Shown: positions 1 through 9,924 of the stretch, piece after piece
Layout of the letters: every line of letters starts with the position of its first letter
Position numbering within the stretch: position 1 is the first letter of the stretch
Source of the DNA: Syngnathus acus
Taxonomy: Eukaryota; Chordata; Actinopteri; Syngnathiformes; Syngnathidae
NCBI RefSeq assembly: GCF_901709675.1
Contig: NC_051092.1
Span: 17,165,628-17,229,627 of the forward strand
Direction of reading: 5' to 3'
Length of the DNA: 64,000 bases
Notes under the pieces: model-generated
Database searches by the model: none
Seen by the model: the letters and a program-made list of their open reading frames with translations, nothing else
Told to the model about the DNA's origin: nothing
Program-made: the position numbers and the translations under genes

Positions 1-1
1 T

Positions 2-628
2 GTCTGGGGTGCAAATGTTCCGGACGACCATAAAATATGGCCTGTCGGAAACAAAGTTGTTCATGCGCTTTTTCCTTGGATCGGAGTTGGAAAACAATCT
101 CTCTTCATCGAGACACTGAACTATCGTTTTCAATCCTTTGTGAACCTCTCACTGCAAGTCGATGATGGACAAAATAGAGAGATCCAGGCTATTAGACTAA
201 TGGTCTTGCAAAACAGGATGGTTCTGGACTTGTTGACGGCAGCACAAGGTGGTGTGTGCCACATCATTGGGACTTCCTGTTGCACATACATTCCAGGAGA
301 TAACGACACGCACATCAAGGAAGCCATGAACTCACTGAGGAATTTGCAGCAGGCCATGTCGGAGGATACAATCCCACATCAATGGGATTTCTTTTCATGG
401 CTATTCTCTGGCGCGTGGTGGCAGTTGCTGTTGAGACTTGTGACGCCTGTGCTTGCTGTGCTGGTATTGTTGTGCTTGTTTACGACCTGTGTTATCCCGT
501 GTTTGAAGTCTGCTGTGACAAGGTTTGTGTCTTCTACCGTGGCACAAGTGCATATACAACTTCTCAGAGATGACGGATGTGATGACTATGATGTGCTGCG
601 AGACGTGGATTGCGTAGATGCTGTTTAG
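2..628 (+). CDS. env: Retroviral envelope transmembrane (TM) subunit, partial at 5' end
   Basis: Frame 2 is open from base 2 to the stop at 626-628, about 208 residues; the surface subunit lies upstream of the window. It is a class I (gammaretrovirus-like) TM: a heptad-rich helix leads into the conserved LQNR...LD segment and a CX6CC disulphide motif at 257-283 (Cys, six residues, Cys-Cys). A strongly hydrophobic membrane anchor of about 25 residues follows near 425-510, then a cytoplasmic tail of about 40 residues. N-linked sequons are present. No in-frame stop or frameshift is visible in this part. In the sister copy ERV-B this whole region (590 bases) is deleted. Whether the full env upstream is open cannot be seen. 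Confidence 0.85.
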   Translation, partial: VWGANVPDDHKIWPVGNKVVHALFPWIGVGKQSLFIETLNYRFQSFVNLSLQVDDGQNREIQAIRLMVLQNRMVLDLLTAAQGGVCHIIGTSCCTYIPGDNDTHIKEAMNSLRNLQQAMSEDTIPHQWDFFSWLFSGAWWQLLLRLVTPVLAVLVLLCLFTTCVIPCLKSAVTRFVSSTVAQVHIQLLRDDGCDDYDVLRDVDCVDAV

Positions 629-948
629 CTCAGCATTCTTTTACAGAAACTTGATGATTTGACCATCGAAAATGCCTTGCAAGTGATGGGTACAATGACG
701 TACTGTTTCTGTGTTTTTCTTTTTCTTTTTTTATTGGTAACATTCTGGTCGCCTAAGGCAGAGGGGCCGTGTAACTCTTTTCCTGCATTTTAATCTGGCC
801 GCAGGTTTTTCAGTTGCACACAAAATTTGGACTGGAGCATTGAGGGAAATGCCTCGTCTTCACTGGTAATTATTGCTGTCATTGTATTTTCTTTCTTGTG
901 TTTGATTGATTGGGTTTGACATACTCATATGATAAAACAGGGGGGATA

Positions 949-1331
949 TGTTAGGGTTTGCAGAATATCTTCATCGTATGATTATGTTGGAATGTAACCT
1001 GTAATAATTTACCTATTTCACCTGATTGACTAGCTGCAGAGGAAGCAATCAAAGTTGCTTTGTTTCCACAAAGTCGTAAAAGGCCCCCTGCTATGCTTTG
1101 ATCAGCAGGGGACCGGCTTCACCCCATCCTGTGTTCCAACACCCCCACTTTCAACCCCACTGTGTTTCTTCTCAATAAATATGCACCTGATGAGGCCTGA
1201 CTTCAGACTTCATTCGACCATCGCTGTAAGCACAGCGACGAGTGAACTCTCCGCCTGCAGGTGTTTGAAACGACTAACTTGTCTCCAGTGTGGTTCTTGC
1301 AAAATAAGTTAGAGTGAACACTACCCTAACA
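949..1331 (+). repeat. 3' LTR of ERV-A
   Basis: 383 bp with perfect 9-bp terminal inverted repeats TGTTAGGGT...ACCCTAACA. It holds an AATAAA signal in CTCAATAAATATG (near 1175). Compared with both ERV-B LTRs it lacks about 45 bases after AATTTACCTA (GCTTGTCC...GATCTTT is missing), which marks a separate LTR variant. Confidence 0.92.
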
Positions 1332-1873
1332 CTATCGACATCCGTAAGGCGGCGGGCCCGGACAACATCCCGGGTCGAGCGCTGAAGGACTGCGCTGGTG
1401 AGCTGACGGGTGTCTTCACGGACATCTTTAACACTTCCCTGCAGCAGGCCATCGTCCCGTCGTGTTTCAAAGCTGCCACCATCGTACCTGTGCCGAAGAA
1501 GCCTGCTCCGTCCTGCTTCAATGACTACCGCCCCGTGGCACTTACGCCCATCATCATGAAGTGCTTTGAGCGGCTTGTCTTGGAGCACATCCGGTCAGTT
1601 CTCCCCCCCACCATTGACCCCTTCCAGTTTGCGTACCGAGCCAAACGGTCCTCTGAGGATGCCATCTGCTCTGCCCTCCACTCGGCCCTCACCCACCTGG
1701 AGGGGAGGGACTCGTATGTGAGGTTGCTGTTTGTGGACTTCAGTTCTGCCTTCAACACCATTGTGCCGCAGCGTCTCATCAGCAAACTTGACAAGCTGGG
1801 CCTCAGTACCTGCCTCTGCAACTGGCTACTGGACTTCCTCTGTCAGAGGCCACAGGTGGTACGTGTTGGCGAC

Positions 1874-2300
1874 TGTTAGGGTTTGCAGAATATCTTCATC
1901 GTATGATTATGTTGGAATGTAACCTGTAATAATTTACCTAGCTTGTCCTGTCTTACCAAAAGTAGTAGACCAAAGTGCTAAGATCTTTTCACCTGATTGA
2001 CTAGCTGCAGAGGAAGCAATCAAAGTTGCTTTGTTTCCACAAAGTCGTAAAAGGCCCCCTGCTATGCTTTGATCAGCAGGGGAGCGGCTTCACCCCATCC
2101 TGTGTTCCCACACCCCTATTTCAACCCCACTGTGTTTCTTCTCAATAAATATGTACCTGATGAGGCCTGAGTCAGGCTTCATTCGACCATCGCTGTAAGC
2201 ACAGCGACGAGTGAACTCTCCGCCTGCAGGTGTCTGAAACGACTAACTTGTCTCCAGTGTGGTTCTTGCAAAATAAGTTAGAGTGAACACTACCCTAACA
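1874..2300 (+). repeat. 5' LTR of ERV-B
   Basis: 427 bp, TGTTAGGGT...ACCCTAACA, with CTCAATAAATATG polyadenylation signal near 2140-2155. Differs from the 3' LTR by a T/C near 1918, A/T in the GATCAGCAG stretch, a small C/T/A difference in the CACCCCTATTTC stretch and G/A near 2179. Confidence 0.92.
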
Positions 2301-2303
2301 TTT

Positions 2304-2321
2304 TGGTGCCGAAACCCGGGA
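2304..2321 (+). promoter_or_regulatory. Primer binding site matching tRNA-Phe
   Basis: TGGTGCCGAAACCCGGGA starts three bases after the LTR. It is complementary over 18 nt to the 3' end of vertebrate tRNA-Phe (TCCCGGGTTTCGGCA plus CCA), from which minus-strand DNA would be primed. The tRNA assignment uses the remembered tRNA-Phe 3' sequence. Confidence 0.85.
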
Positions 2322-2589
2322 CCCTCATACCCGCCATCTGGCTGACGGAGGACGACGCGCTGTACACCGTCGACGGGCCAGCGTCCATTAGGAGGACCTG
2401 GTAAAGAAAGACCTGGGAAGGAAATCCTTCGCTGGGCCAGCGTCTTAGGTCTGCCTTCGTCTGACAGAGGTGGATTGACGGGACCCGGCAGTGCAACGAA
2501 CCAGGGGACAAGTAAGTTAACGCCCTAAAGTTGTGTGATTGTGTTGTTGTGAAACGCGTAAAAGATAGAGGTGCACGGAATATAGCTTA

Positions 2590-2930
2590 GCCTGGGTTCG
2601 AGTCCCAGGGGAAGAAACAGACTAAGAAAAGCAGAGCTTCTTTTTCGTTCATCGAAGAAGGGCGTAGATTCTTCTTTGTCTGTTCTTCCAAGCTGAGGGA
2701 TCTGGCTTGGGTTAGAGTCCCAGTGGAAGGAACGTGCTAAGAAACACGGAGCTTCTTTTTTGTTAATCAAAGAAGGGTGTAGATATTTCTTTGTACGTTT
2801 CTCCGGCCAAAGAACAGCTTGGGTTCAAGTCCCAGTGGAAGGAACGGGCTAAGAAAGAACAGAGTTTCTTTTTCCTAATTGAAGAAGGGCGTAGATTCTT
2901 TTTTCTGTCCGTTCCTCCAAGCTGTGTTGG
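2590..2930 (+). repeat. Three ~113-bp tandem repeats with T-arm/B-box-like hairpins in the ERV leader
   Basis: Three diverged units start near 2593, 2708 and 2819. Each opens with a short hairpin shaped like a tRNA T arm: CTGGG-TTCGAGT-CCCAG in unit 1, with TTAGAGT and TTCAAGT loops in units 2 and 3. Each continues with a purine-rich GAAGAA/CTTCTT stretch that can pair within the unit, ending in TTCCAAGCTG. They lie between the primer site and gag, where retroviral packaging and dimerisation signals reside. Function is inferred only from position. Confidence 0.7.
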
Positions 2931-3141
2931 AGGGTTTTACACCCATCCTGGATAGGCCTAAAAATAAAAAGCGCTGGTGTTTGTGTGGTTGAGAGTGCGA
3001 CTGGTAGGATAAATTGACTGCAAAGAGAATTTGGTGGAAGGTCAATTTAAACCTGCATTGAGGATCCTCAGAGAAATTAAAAATAAGATTAAAAAAAAAA
3101 AAAAAAAAAAAAATTGTATAAACCTAAAATACCAAATTAAG

Positions 3142-3919
3142 ATGGGAAACAAAACCGGTAAATCCCTAGCTCTTGAAGGAGATGAGAAGTACATGGCGTG
3201 TAAATTTCTTAATTGTATGCAATACATGCCAAAGTGGAAGAAAAAGTATGGAGTAGAAGGGAAGTTGAAAGTTGAAGTGTGGAAGATGGTGGTTGATGTT
3301 TTGGAGGAGAGTGTAGATAGAACGACAAAGGGACTGAAAAAGAAAAGAAAAGAGAGTGAGTTGAATTGTGCTAGAATGTGGTTGAAAGCTTCACAAGAGA
3401 AAAGAGAACAAATTCAGGAGACAAAACCTGGAAAGATAAAAAGTGATGAGACCGCCATTCAATTAAGATTTGAAAAAGAATTCTGGGTGCACAGTGGCAC
3501 CCCATTCGATGATGCGGCTGAGAGTGCTTATCAGCAACGTCTTAAAAACGCGCTCATCACTGTTTCCCCCCCCCGACTTCGGCAACTGGGTGAGGAAACA
3601 TTTGGTGGAGGTAGATATTGCAGGTGTGACAACAACTATGCAATGGGCCAAAAGTTCTGATGTATTTCATCTCGGCGATGATGATGATGACCTAGATGAA
3701 GATACAACAGTCTTCTTTCATGGGTCCCAGCAGGCCAGAGGAAGAGGTAGAGGCCAACAAGGTCGCAGGCCTCCGTATAATTCAAAACCCCCATCAGATT
3801 CAGAGACCTGTTGGAACTGTGGGGAACGGGGACACTTCGCAAGAGAGTGTCGTCAGGCAAAACGACACCAATCAAAGGGTGGAGGAAGGGGCAGAGGAAA
3901 AGCCAAATTGTCAGCATGA
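3142..3919 (+). pseudogene. gag: gag pseudogene (matrix and nucleocapsid ends, capsid mostly absent)
   Basis: ATG at 3142 begins MGNKTGKS, with Gly2 suitable for myristoylation as in retroviral matrix proteins. A Lys-rich matrix-like domain follows. The frame shifts at a run of nine C (3566-3574). After the run, frame 2 continues through a short capsid-end-like stretch and an acidic linker. It then has an Arg/Gly-rich nucleocapsid with one CCHC zinc knuckle (C-X2-C-X4-H-X4-C, about 3811-3855), and stops at 3917-3919. Together about 260 residues against about 500 for an intact class I Gag, so most of capsid is missing. Confidence 0.78.
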
Positions 3920-5469
3920 CTAGATTCCTCCCCTGTGATCTCTTGTGCTCCTACAGAGGAAGAAATAACAGATGTCCATATGAAAGCAAGACATGTCATT
4001 GTCAGATTATTAGAACGGTTTTTAGATTGTTAGAGCTCCTGTCCATGCAAGGAGTATGACAATGCTGTTGTATGCCCAATGACAAATGACCAGAGATCAA
4101 ATTGTGTATGTACACTAAAGTTAAAATTTGCAAATCAAGTGGTAAATGAATGCAACTGGCTTCTAGAAGATAAATAAAACTTAGAATGTGCTGTCCTCAT
4201 GTGCGTGGGAGGGACCAGCTCATGATCGACCACAGGAAATGGCCAGCCTGTGACGAATCATTGGTGCTGGGATCTACCTTACGCGCGCGAGGGCTGTGCA
4301 TGTGTGTTAAAATGATGAAAATTGGCTGAACTTTTAGTGCACAGAAATTTGCTAGACTGTGGTCTATCCAATTTGCACCGCAGAACAGAAACGCTTTTGA
4401 AAGATAAAAATGAGAGGAAAAGAGAGAAATCTGTTTGCGAGCAGAAAATGATCCACACTAGTGCATGTTAAGTAAGAAACGACAGAACATGCTTTCAAGA
4501 ATTGGAAGAATCAAAATTGTGAATTTAAGACGTTCACATTTAATAGAAATAATTGACTGGTTGTGTTATAAGATTATACAAACTTCTATATGCGAGCTGA
4601 TTCTGAGAGATTGGGTTCTTCAAATTTAAAAACAAAGAAAGACTTCTGATTGATTTGCCAGCAGTTTTTTTGTGTGTTGAGTTTTTTTTGTTTGGATTGG
4701 TGGATTGTTCTGTCAGGAACCTTGAGATGAAAACGGTATGTGAATGTTGTGTGGTGAGCTTGGATGAATTGGGACCGATGTGATAGACAGTCTCCTTCTT
4801 GGAGACTGTGTGTGAGATGCAAATGAGCATTGATGACTGATTGCCTGAATGAAGGGAATATACAGGTTGAATGGTTGACGTTGTTGGACACTACTATCGA
4901 AAATTAGTAGAGCGACTTTGAAGAAAGAGTGATTTTGAGTACGTTAAATGCTAAGGAAGAAATAAATACATAAAGGAAATAAAAAGGTTGCTTTTGGATT
5001 GCTAATTAACTAGGAAAATAAAACAAATAAATAAGAAAAAATAAAAAACTGGAGAACCAGTAACACATGCAGAAGATGTGTGAACTGGGAAACTTAGAAG
5101 CGTTTTGGCAAGAAAGTCAAATTAAATGATGATAGAGTCATATGTGGTAAAGAACACATCCTCCCAAAACGTTTGTCAAGGTGTGAGACATGGGCGTCGC
5201 CATGCCTCAGAAGGAGGGAGAATGTTGTATAGAGAGTGGGAGATAGAAAAAAAAAAATTTTTTTTTAATTATATATATACAACACTTTACTACATATAGA
5301 TTCTCTAATACATATGGCGTTGTACCATTGAGTTAGATTTTTTTTCTCAAACGTTTGCTGTAATCAATTGGAAGATGATTGAAAAGTAACTGAAGAAGCT
5401 ATGAGGAAGTGGTGTAGCTGTTTGGAAGGGCACGCGCTTATGCGTTTCCCTGGCTAATCAACATTATTT
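3920..5469 (+). other. ERV-B interior without recognisable coding sequence
   Basis: Between the gag stop and the pol remnant I find no protease or reverse transcriptase motif in any frame. A 62-bp hairpin-like unit with TGTTGTATA...TATACAACA ends lies at 5223-5284 around an A/T run. The stretch may be decayed pol or foreign sequence carried in the provirus. Confidence 0.5.
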
Positions 5470-6044
5470 ACTGATAAGGGGATGGGCAAAGGAACCATCT
5501 GCTACAGGACTTAAGGTCCGTTCCTCCAGTAACCAAGATCAGAGAATCTCCTTTAACACAGGGGGCAATAAATGGGATAGCCTCTGTCATAAATGGTCTT
5601 TGGTCAGGAGGAGTCGTTCGGAAGTGCTCAAACACTTCTCGCAAACACTCTTATTTGCCCAATTCAGAGGGGCAATAAAATTAACTGGTGAATGATAAAA
5701 TATATGCAAGAAGCAGACGAAGAACAGTCCCTGGCAGATTACATGATTAGAACGCTCAGACTGACAGAGGTGTCAATGCAAATTTACTGCCGCCTGATCT
5801 TTCATCCTCACAGGTCGACAACCCCGTCATACCAGGAGACTGGGTCTACATCAAAGTCATCAAAAGAAGGAACTGGGCCACCCACGGTGGGAGGGACCAT
5901 TCCAAGTCCTGCTGACTACCCCCACCGCAGTAAGGAGGACCATTCCAAGTCCTGCTGACTACCCCCAGCGCAGTAAAGAGCGCTGAACGGCCCAGCTGGA
6001 TTCACCTCAGCCACTGCAAGTTGCAGAGAGTGCTGGACCCCTAA
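5470..6044 (+). pseudogene. pol: pol remnant: RT N-terminus fused to integrase C-terminus
   Basis: 5515-5690 encodes, with frame changes, an RT N-terminal stretch (GAINGIASVINGLW, then a TPxxPIxRGNKxNW-type pattern). At about 5690 it jumps to the integrase C-terminus: a QSLADYM helix, a PGDWVYIKV strand of the SH3-like domain, and a [10 protein letters not shown] segment (GPY/F type) ending in a WIHLSHCK-like tail with stop at 6042-6044. The [10 protein letters not shown] segment is present twice in tandem (about 5895-5940 and 5938-5983), and frames change within it. RT palm, RNase H and the integrase core are all deleted. Confidence 0.7.
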
Positions 6045-6105
6045 TTCGGAGTGGTGGGGAAGACTAACTTCAAAGGAGTCCTATCGTTTAGGGTGGGACG
6101 TCTCA

Positions 6106-7101
6106 ATGTTGGTGAAGAAAACAACGATCCCCACTCCGCTAGGCGAGGGGATGTCCCGGTGTCTCTGCCATCCTAGTAGCAACGGGGCTCCATATGCCAG
6201 ATGGATCCTCTGCTGCGTTGTGGTTGGAGCGTGCTATGGTCTATGGACTCAACTGAACAGACCAAGTGACAATGTTGACCGTGGAAAACGATGGTCACAC
6301 GATGAGAACTTTGAGGACTGGTCATGGGACCCGAGAAACCCATACGAAACCAACACGTGGTACCGCTACTTCAAATTCACTGTGAGATCGCACACACAGG
6401 AGGGCTGCTATGTGTGTTCCAAACTCCCTCCGTCCTCCACACAAGTTCACTTGGAGGCCAGAGCAATGAATGTCACTGAAGCGAAATGCATGGCATCCAT
6501 GGGAGGAGTTGGATATCAACACCGTGCTGTCACAGTCAGTGATGCCGACCCGTCCCGCCCTGGACTTGCGGAAGGCACCTGTGATCAGCTTTTCTGGACA
6601 AATCTCAATGTGACTGTTAAAGGACGAACACTGCCGCAGGTGGCCTTCACAGACCGGCCACCTGGAGTGAACTATACGTGTTACATCCAAGGAAGTGAGA
6701 CCCACAAATGCATTGACAGAGACTGCTCTCCAGGAGGGAACTGGATGGGAGCTTTGGACATCGCCACTGAGTGTCAGGACAAGAGAGCCATTTCAGGTGG
6801 TGAGGGCTCTCCGACCAACATGGCTGCACCATCAAACGGAACATACTTCATACAAAATGGCTGGTGGCTTTGTGGTCACAAGGTTTATCCGATGCTGCCC
6901 GCCAACTGGACAGGAGTGTGTGCACCAGTGTGGGTGACAGACCACACCTACAGGATACAACATCGTCAGCTGACGACAGCACACAACTCTTCTGGACGTC
7001 GACGCAGGGCGATTCCAACCTTTGACCCCCATGACCCTGTCTGGGGTGCGAATGTTCCGGACGACTGCTGTTTAGCTCAGCATTATTTTACAGAAACTTG
7101 A
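6106..7101 (+). pseudogene. env: env pseudogene: surface subunit with furin site, TM deleted
   Basis: ATG at 6106 starts 331 residues. A hydrophobic signal segment lies at about residues 31-47, followed by a Cys-rich surface glycoprotein with six N-X-S/T sequons and a furin-type RRRR cleavage site at 6997-7008. Shortly after it (after GAC GAC at 7061-7066) the frame jumps into sequence that in ERV-A lies at 619, at the very end of TM. The 590-base deletion removes nearly the whole fusion subunit and changes frame, so the product ends after a short unrelated tail at 7101. The start codon is 62 bases past the pol stop, the usual env position. Confidence 0.85.
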
Positions 7102-7394
7102 TGATTTGACCATCGAAAATGCCTTGCAAGTGATGGGTACAATGATGTACTGTTTCTGTGTTTTTCTTTTTCTTTTTTTATTGATAACATTCTGGTCGCC
7201 TAAGGCAGAGGGGCCGTGTAACTCTTTTCCTGCATTTAATCTGGCCGCAGGTTTTTCAGTTGCACACGAAATTTGGACTGGAGCATTGAGGGGAATACCT
7301 CGTCTTCACTGGAAATTATTGCTGTCATTGTATTTTCTTTCTTATGTTTGATTGATCGGGTTTGACATACTCATATGATAAAACAGGGGGGATA

Positions 7395-7822
7395 TGTTAG
7401 GGTTTGCAGAATATCTTCATCGTATGATTATGTTGGAACGTAACCTGTAATAATTTACCTAGCTTGTCCTGTCTTACCAAAAGTAGTAGACCAAAGTGCT
7501 AAGATCTTTTCACCTGATTGACTAGCTGCAGAGGAAGCAATCAAAGTTGCTTTGTTTCCACAAAGTCGTAAAAGGCCCCCTGCTATGCTTTGATCTGCAG
7601 GGGAGCGGCTTCACCCCATCCTGTGTTCCCACACCTCCACTTTCAACCCCACTGTGTTTCTTCTCAATAAATATGTACCTGATGAGGCCTGAGTCAGACT
7701 TCATTCGACCATCGCTGTAAGCACAGCGACGAGTGAACTCTCCGCCTGCAGGTGTCTGAAACGACTAACTTGTCTCCAGTGTGGTTCTTGCAAAATAAGT
7801 TAGAGTGAACACTACCCTAACA
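7395..7822 (+). repeat. 3' LTR of ERV-B
   Basis: 428 bp, TGTTAGGGT...ACCCTAACA, preceded by polypurine tract AAAACAGGGGGGATA and followed by the second GCGAC target copy at 7823-7827. Confidence 0.92.
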
Positions 7823-8912
7823 GCGACAAGATCTCCGCCAGCATCACGCTGAGCACAGGGGCCCCCCAAGGCTGCGTGCTCAGTCCGCTGCTCTTCACCC
7901 TCCTGACGCATGACTGCGCTGCCACCTGCAGCGGCAACCGCATTGTGAAGTTTGCTGACGACACGACTCTGGTGGGTCTCATCACCAAGGGAGACGAGAC
8001 TCAATACAGGCTGGAGGTTGACCTTCTGACCGCGTGGTGCAGGGACAACAACCTCCTGCTGAACGTCGGCAAGACCAAGGAGATTGTTGTTGACTTCCGG
8101 AAGGTTCACGCCCAACACCTGCCGCTGACCATCGACGGTGCTGTGGTGGAGAGAGTGAGCAGCGCCAGGTTCCTGGGGGTGCACATCAGTGAGGATCTCT
8201 CCTGGTCCACCAACACCGCATCGCTGGCGAAGAAGGCCCAGCGCCGCCTGTACTTCCTTCGGAAACTCAGGCGAGCGGGGGCTCCTCCAGCCGTCATGAC
8301 TACTTTTTACCGCGGCACCATTGAGAGCGTCCTCTCCAGCTGTATTGCTGTCTGGGGTGGCAGCTGCACTGACCACGACCTGCAGGCCCTGCAGCGCATA
8401 GTGAAAACGGCTAGTAAGACTATTGGTGCTTCTCTCCCCTCCTTGAAGGACATTTACACCTCCCATCTCACCCGCGAGGCGACCAAGATTGTGAGTGATG
8501 TGAGTCACCCCGCTCACTCTTTGTTTGAACTTCTGCCCTCTGGGAGGCGGTACAGGAGCCTGCGCTCCCGCACCACCAGACTTTCCAACAGCTTCGTACT
8601 CCAGGCTGTTAGGATCCTGAACTCGCTCCCCCTTTCAGCGTAGCGTCCTGTTCTTGCTGTCTGCTGTATGCACACTGGCTCGGTTTTGCCCCTCTTATTT
8701 AATGGGTTATTGGTCTGTTATTTATTCATCGCTCATTTTATTTTATTTATTATTTATTATTTATTATTTATGGTTTGTGCCTTCTTGTTTTTGTTTTGTG
8801 TCGCCTACTTGTATGTCTCGTCACCGTGGGATGGAGGAAACGGAATTTCGGTTTCTTTGTGTGTCTTGACATATGAAGGGATTGACAATAAAGCTGACTT
8901 TGACTTTGACTT

Positions 8913-9320
8913 GACACTTGCCGACCTCCCCTGCCTGCCACCTGTCATTGATCTGGACTCCCCCCCTGCTTCGCCGAGGTACGGAAAGCCATCGCCGTCC
9001 TGAAAACCAACAAGAGCCTGGGCCTTGATGGAATCCCGGCAGAAATTCTGAAGCATGGCGGATACCTCCTCAACCGCAGACTACACCAGCTGATCACCAC
9101 CATCTGGTCATCTGAAGTCATCCCGCTTCTCACCTTCAGGAGCAGGCCACAGAGAGGACGATACAACGCTGTGCACAGAGGCATCAACGTGCTGCAGGGC
9201 CAACGCCCTCCAGTATCATAGACCCCTGTCCCTCATGTGGCAAGACCTGCGGATCACGCATCGGCTTGCATAGCCACATGGCTATGCACCGCCGCAAAAC
9301 ACCCCAATAAATGTCCATAC
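8913..9320 (+). mobile_element. RTE-like LINE fragment with internal deletion
   Basis: 8965-9110 encodes an RT entry region of the form EVRKAIAVLKTNKSLGLDGIPAEILK...HQLITTIW. After a deletion the frame reaches a C-terminal zinc-finger-like tail at about 9219-9309 (C-X2-C-X12-H-X3-H, CPSCGKTC..HMAMH), stop, and a CCAATAAA-like signal. The pairing of this RT style with a terminal C2H2-type finger recalls RTE-type elements, from memory. Everything between is lost. Confidence 0.6.
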
Positions 9321-9493
9321 TTTTAATCTGGAGCAACATCATCATCGAAATCGATGGACTGCCCCCGAGACAGAGACACTGTAGAGCGACTACTCCTTGC
9401 GCACACTCTTCCAGTGATACCGCCACACCCACCTACTGCAGTGGATGTCTAATTACCCTTTAATCTAGTACAGCCAAAAGAAAAGCATGTTCC

Positions 9494-9552
9494 CTGGTGT
9501 CACACGCCCCCCCCCCAGGGGGGCGCGCCCCACTATTTGAGAAGCACTGGCC
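9494..9552 (-). repeat. hAT-type terminal sequence
   Basis: Read on the minus strand, CAGTGCTTCTCAAATAGTGG followed by a GC-rich GGGGCGCGCC stretch is a typical hAT terminus. No partner end is seen. From 9553 to about 9925 I recognise nothing. Confidence 0.45.
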
Positions 9553-9924
9553 TAAGGGAACAGAGGAGCACAGTGAGGTGGAGGGAGTGGAAGTGGGTCT
9601 GGAATCGAGTCAAACTGGGCTTGGGGAGGGCTGCGTTGAGAAGAAACGAACATAGGGACCGTGGCCCAATCAGGGCCTCAGTGTTTTTCCACTCCTGTCT
9701 GTCGTTGGGCTTTCTCACTTCCTCATAACGAATTTTTCTTAAGTCTGCTTCACCACTTTTCATTTGAGACCTTTTAACGGTTCTTTGAGCAGTTATTCTA
9801 TCAACAAACACAGGTGCTTTTAGTCACAATGATCACAATTTTTCTTACCAATCTCACTAATTTTGTCACGACTCCACTTGATTTACTAATAGACACGTAT
9901 GCATATTTCCCAACGCAACAGTGA

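Larger units (their letters stand above)
1..1331 (+). mobile_element. ERV-A: 3' end of an endogenous retrovirus (env TM, 3' UTR, 3' LTR)
   Basis: The window opens inside a provirus. It runs from the end of env through a roughly 320-base 3' untranslated stretch and a G-rich polypurine tract (about 934-946) into an LTR ending at 1331. The same family recurs as ERV-B at 1874-7822, which fixes the borders. Directly after 1331 the sequence is LINE-A coding DNA, so ERV-A sits inside that LINE; its 5' LTR and the matching target duplication are outside the window. Confidence 0.9.
1874..7822 (+). mobile_element. ERV-B: full-span but defective class I endogenous retrovirus
   Basis: 5949 bp bounded by 427- and 428-bp LTRs and flanked by a 5-bp target duplication GCGAC (1869-1873 and 7823-7827). 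The uninterrupted LINE-A copy at 31889-33138 has GCGAC once. Order: LTR, tRNA-Phe primer site, leader with T-arm-like repeats, gag, pol remnants, env, polypurine tract (about 7379-7392), LTR. The LTRs differ at only a handful of positions (about 1%), so insertion was fairly recent. The internal genes carry large deletions that must have been inherited through complementation or arisen quickly. Gag, pol and env are all non-functional as read here. Confidence 0.92.
1332..8912 (+). mobile_element. LINE-A copy 1 (CR1/L2/Rex1-type non-LTR retrotransposon), interrupted by ERV-B
   Basis: Reverse transcriptase reading frame, 1332-1873 and again 7823-8643, split only by ERV-B. The first part holds the AAGPD..PGRALK entry region, [18 protein letters not shown] and the FVDFSSAFN motif (first catalytic Asp). 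The second holds [13 protein letters not shown], the FADDT catalytic pair and the C-terminal domain ending at the stop at 8641-8643. With ERV-B and one GCGAC removed, the frame reads through as in the 31889-33138 copy. The 3' UTR ends with a (TGACTT)n tail near 8885-8912. The 5' part, including any endonuclease, is not in the window because ERV-A precedes it. Confidence 0.88.

Noticed and set aside
3560-3580. Programmed frameshift at the nine-C run in gag
   Set aside because: The run lies inside the matrix-to-capsid region, not at a gag-pol border, and most of capsid is missing; a decay indel is simpler.
5223-5284. TGTTGTATA...TATACAACA unit as a mini LTR or MITE
   Set aside because: Only 62 bp around an A/T run, no target duplication and no second copy seen; treated as a chance hairpin.
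7133-7351. Small hydrophobic frame 3' of env as an accessory gene
   Set aside because: Starts at an internal ATG, is frameshifted by one T in ERV-A (near 790), and overlaps 3' UTR; likely fortuitous.
7765-8517. 250-codon minus-strand frame, and the matching ones at 32113-32763 and 52814-53536
   Set aside because: They are antisense shadows of the GC-rich LINE-A reverse transcriptase and appear with every LINE-A copy.
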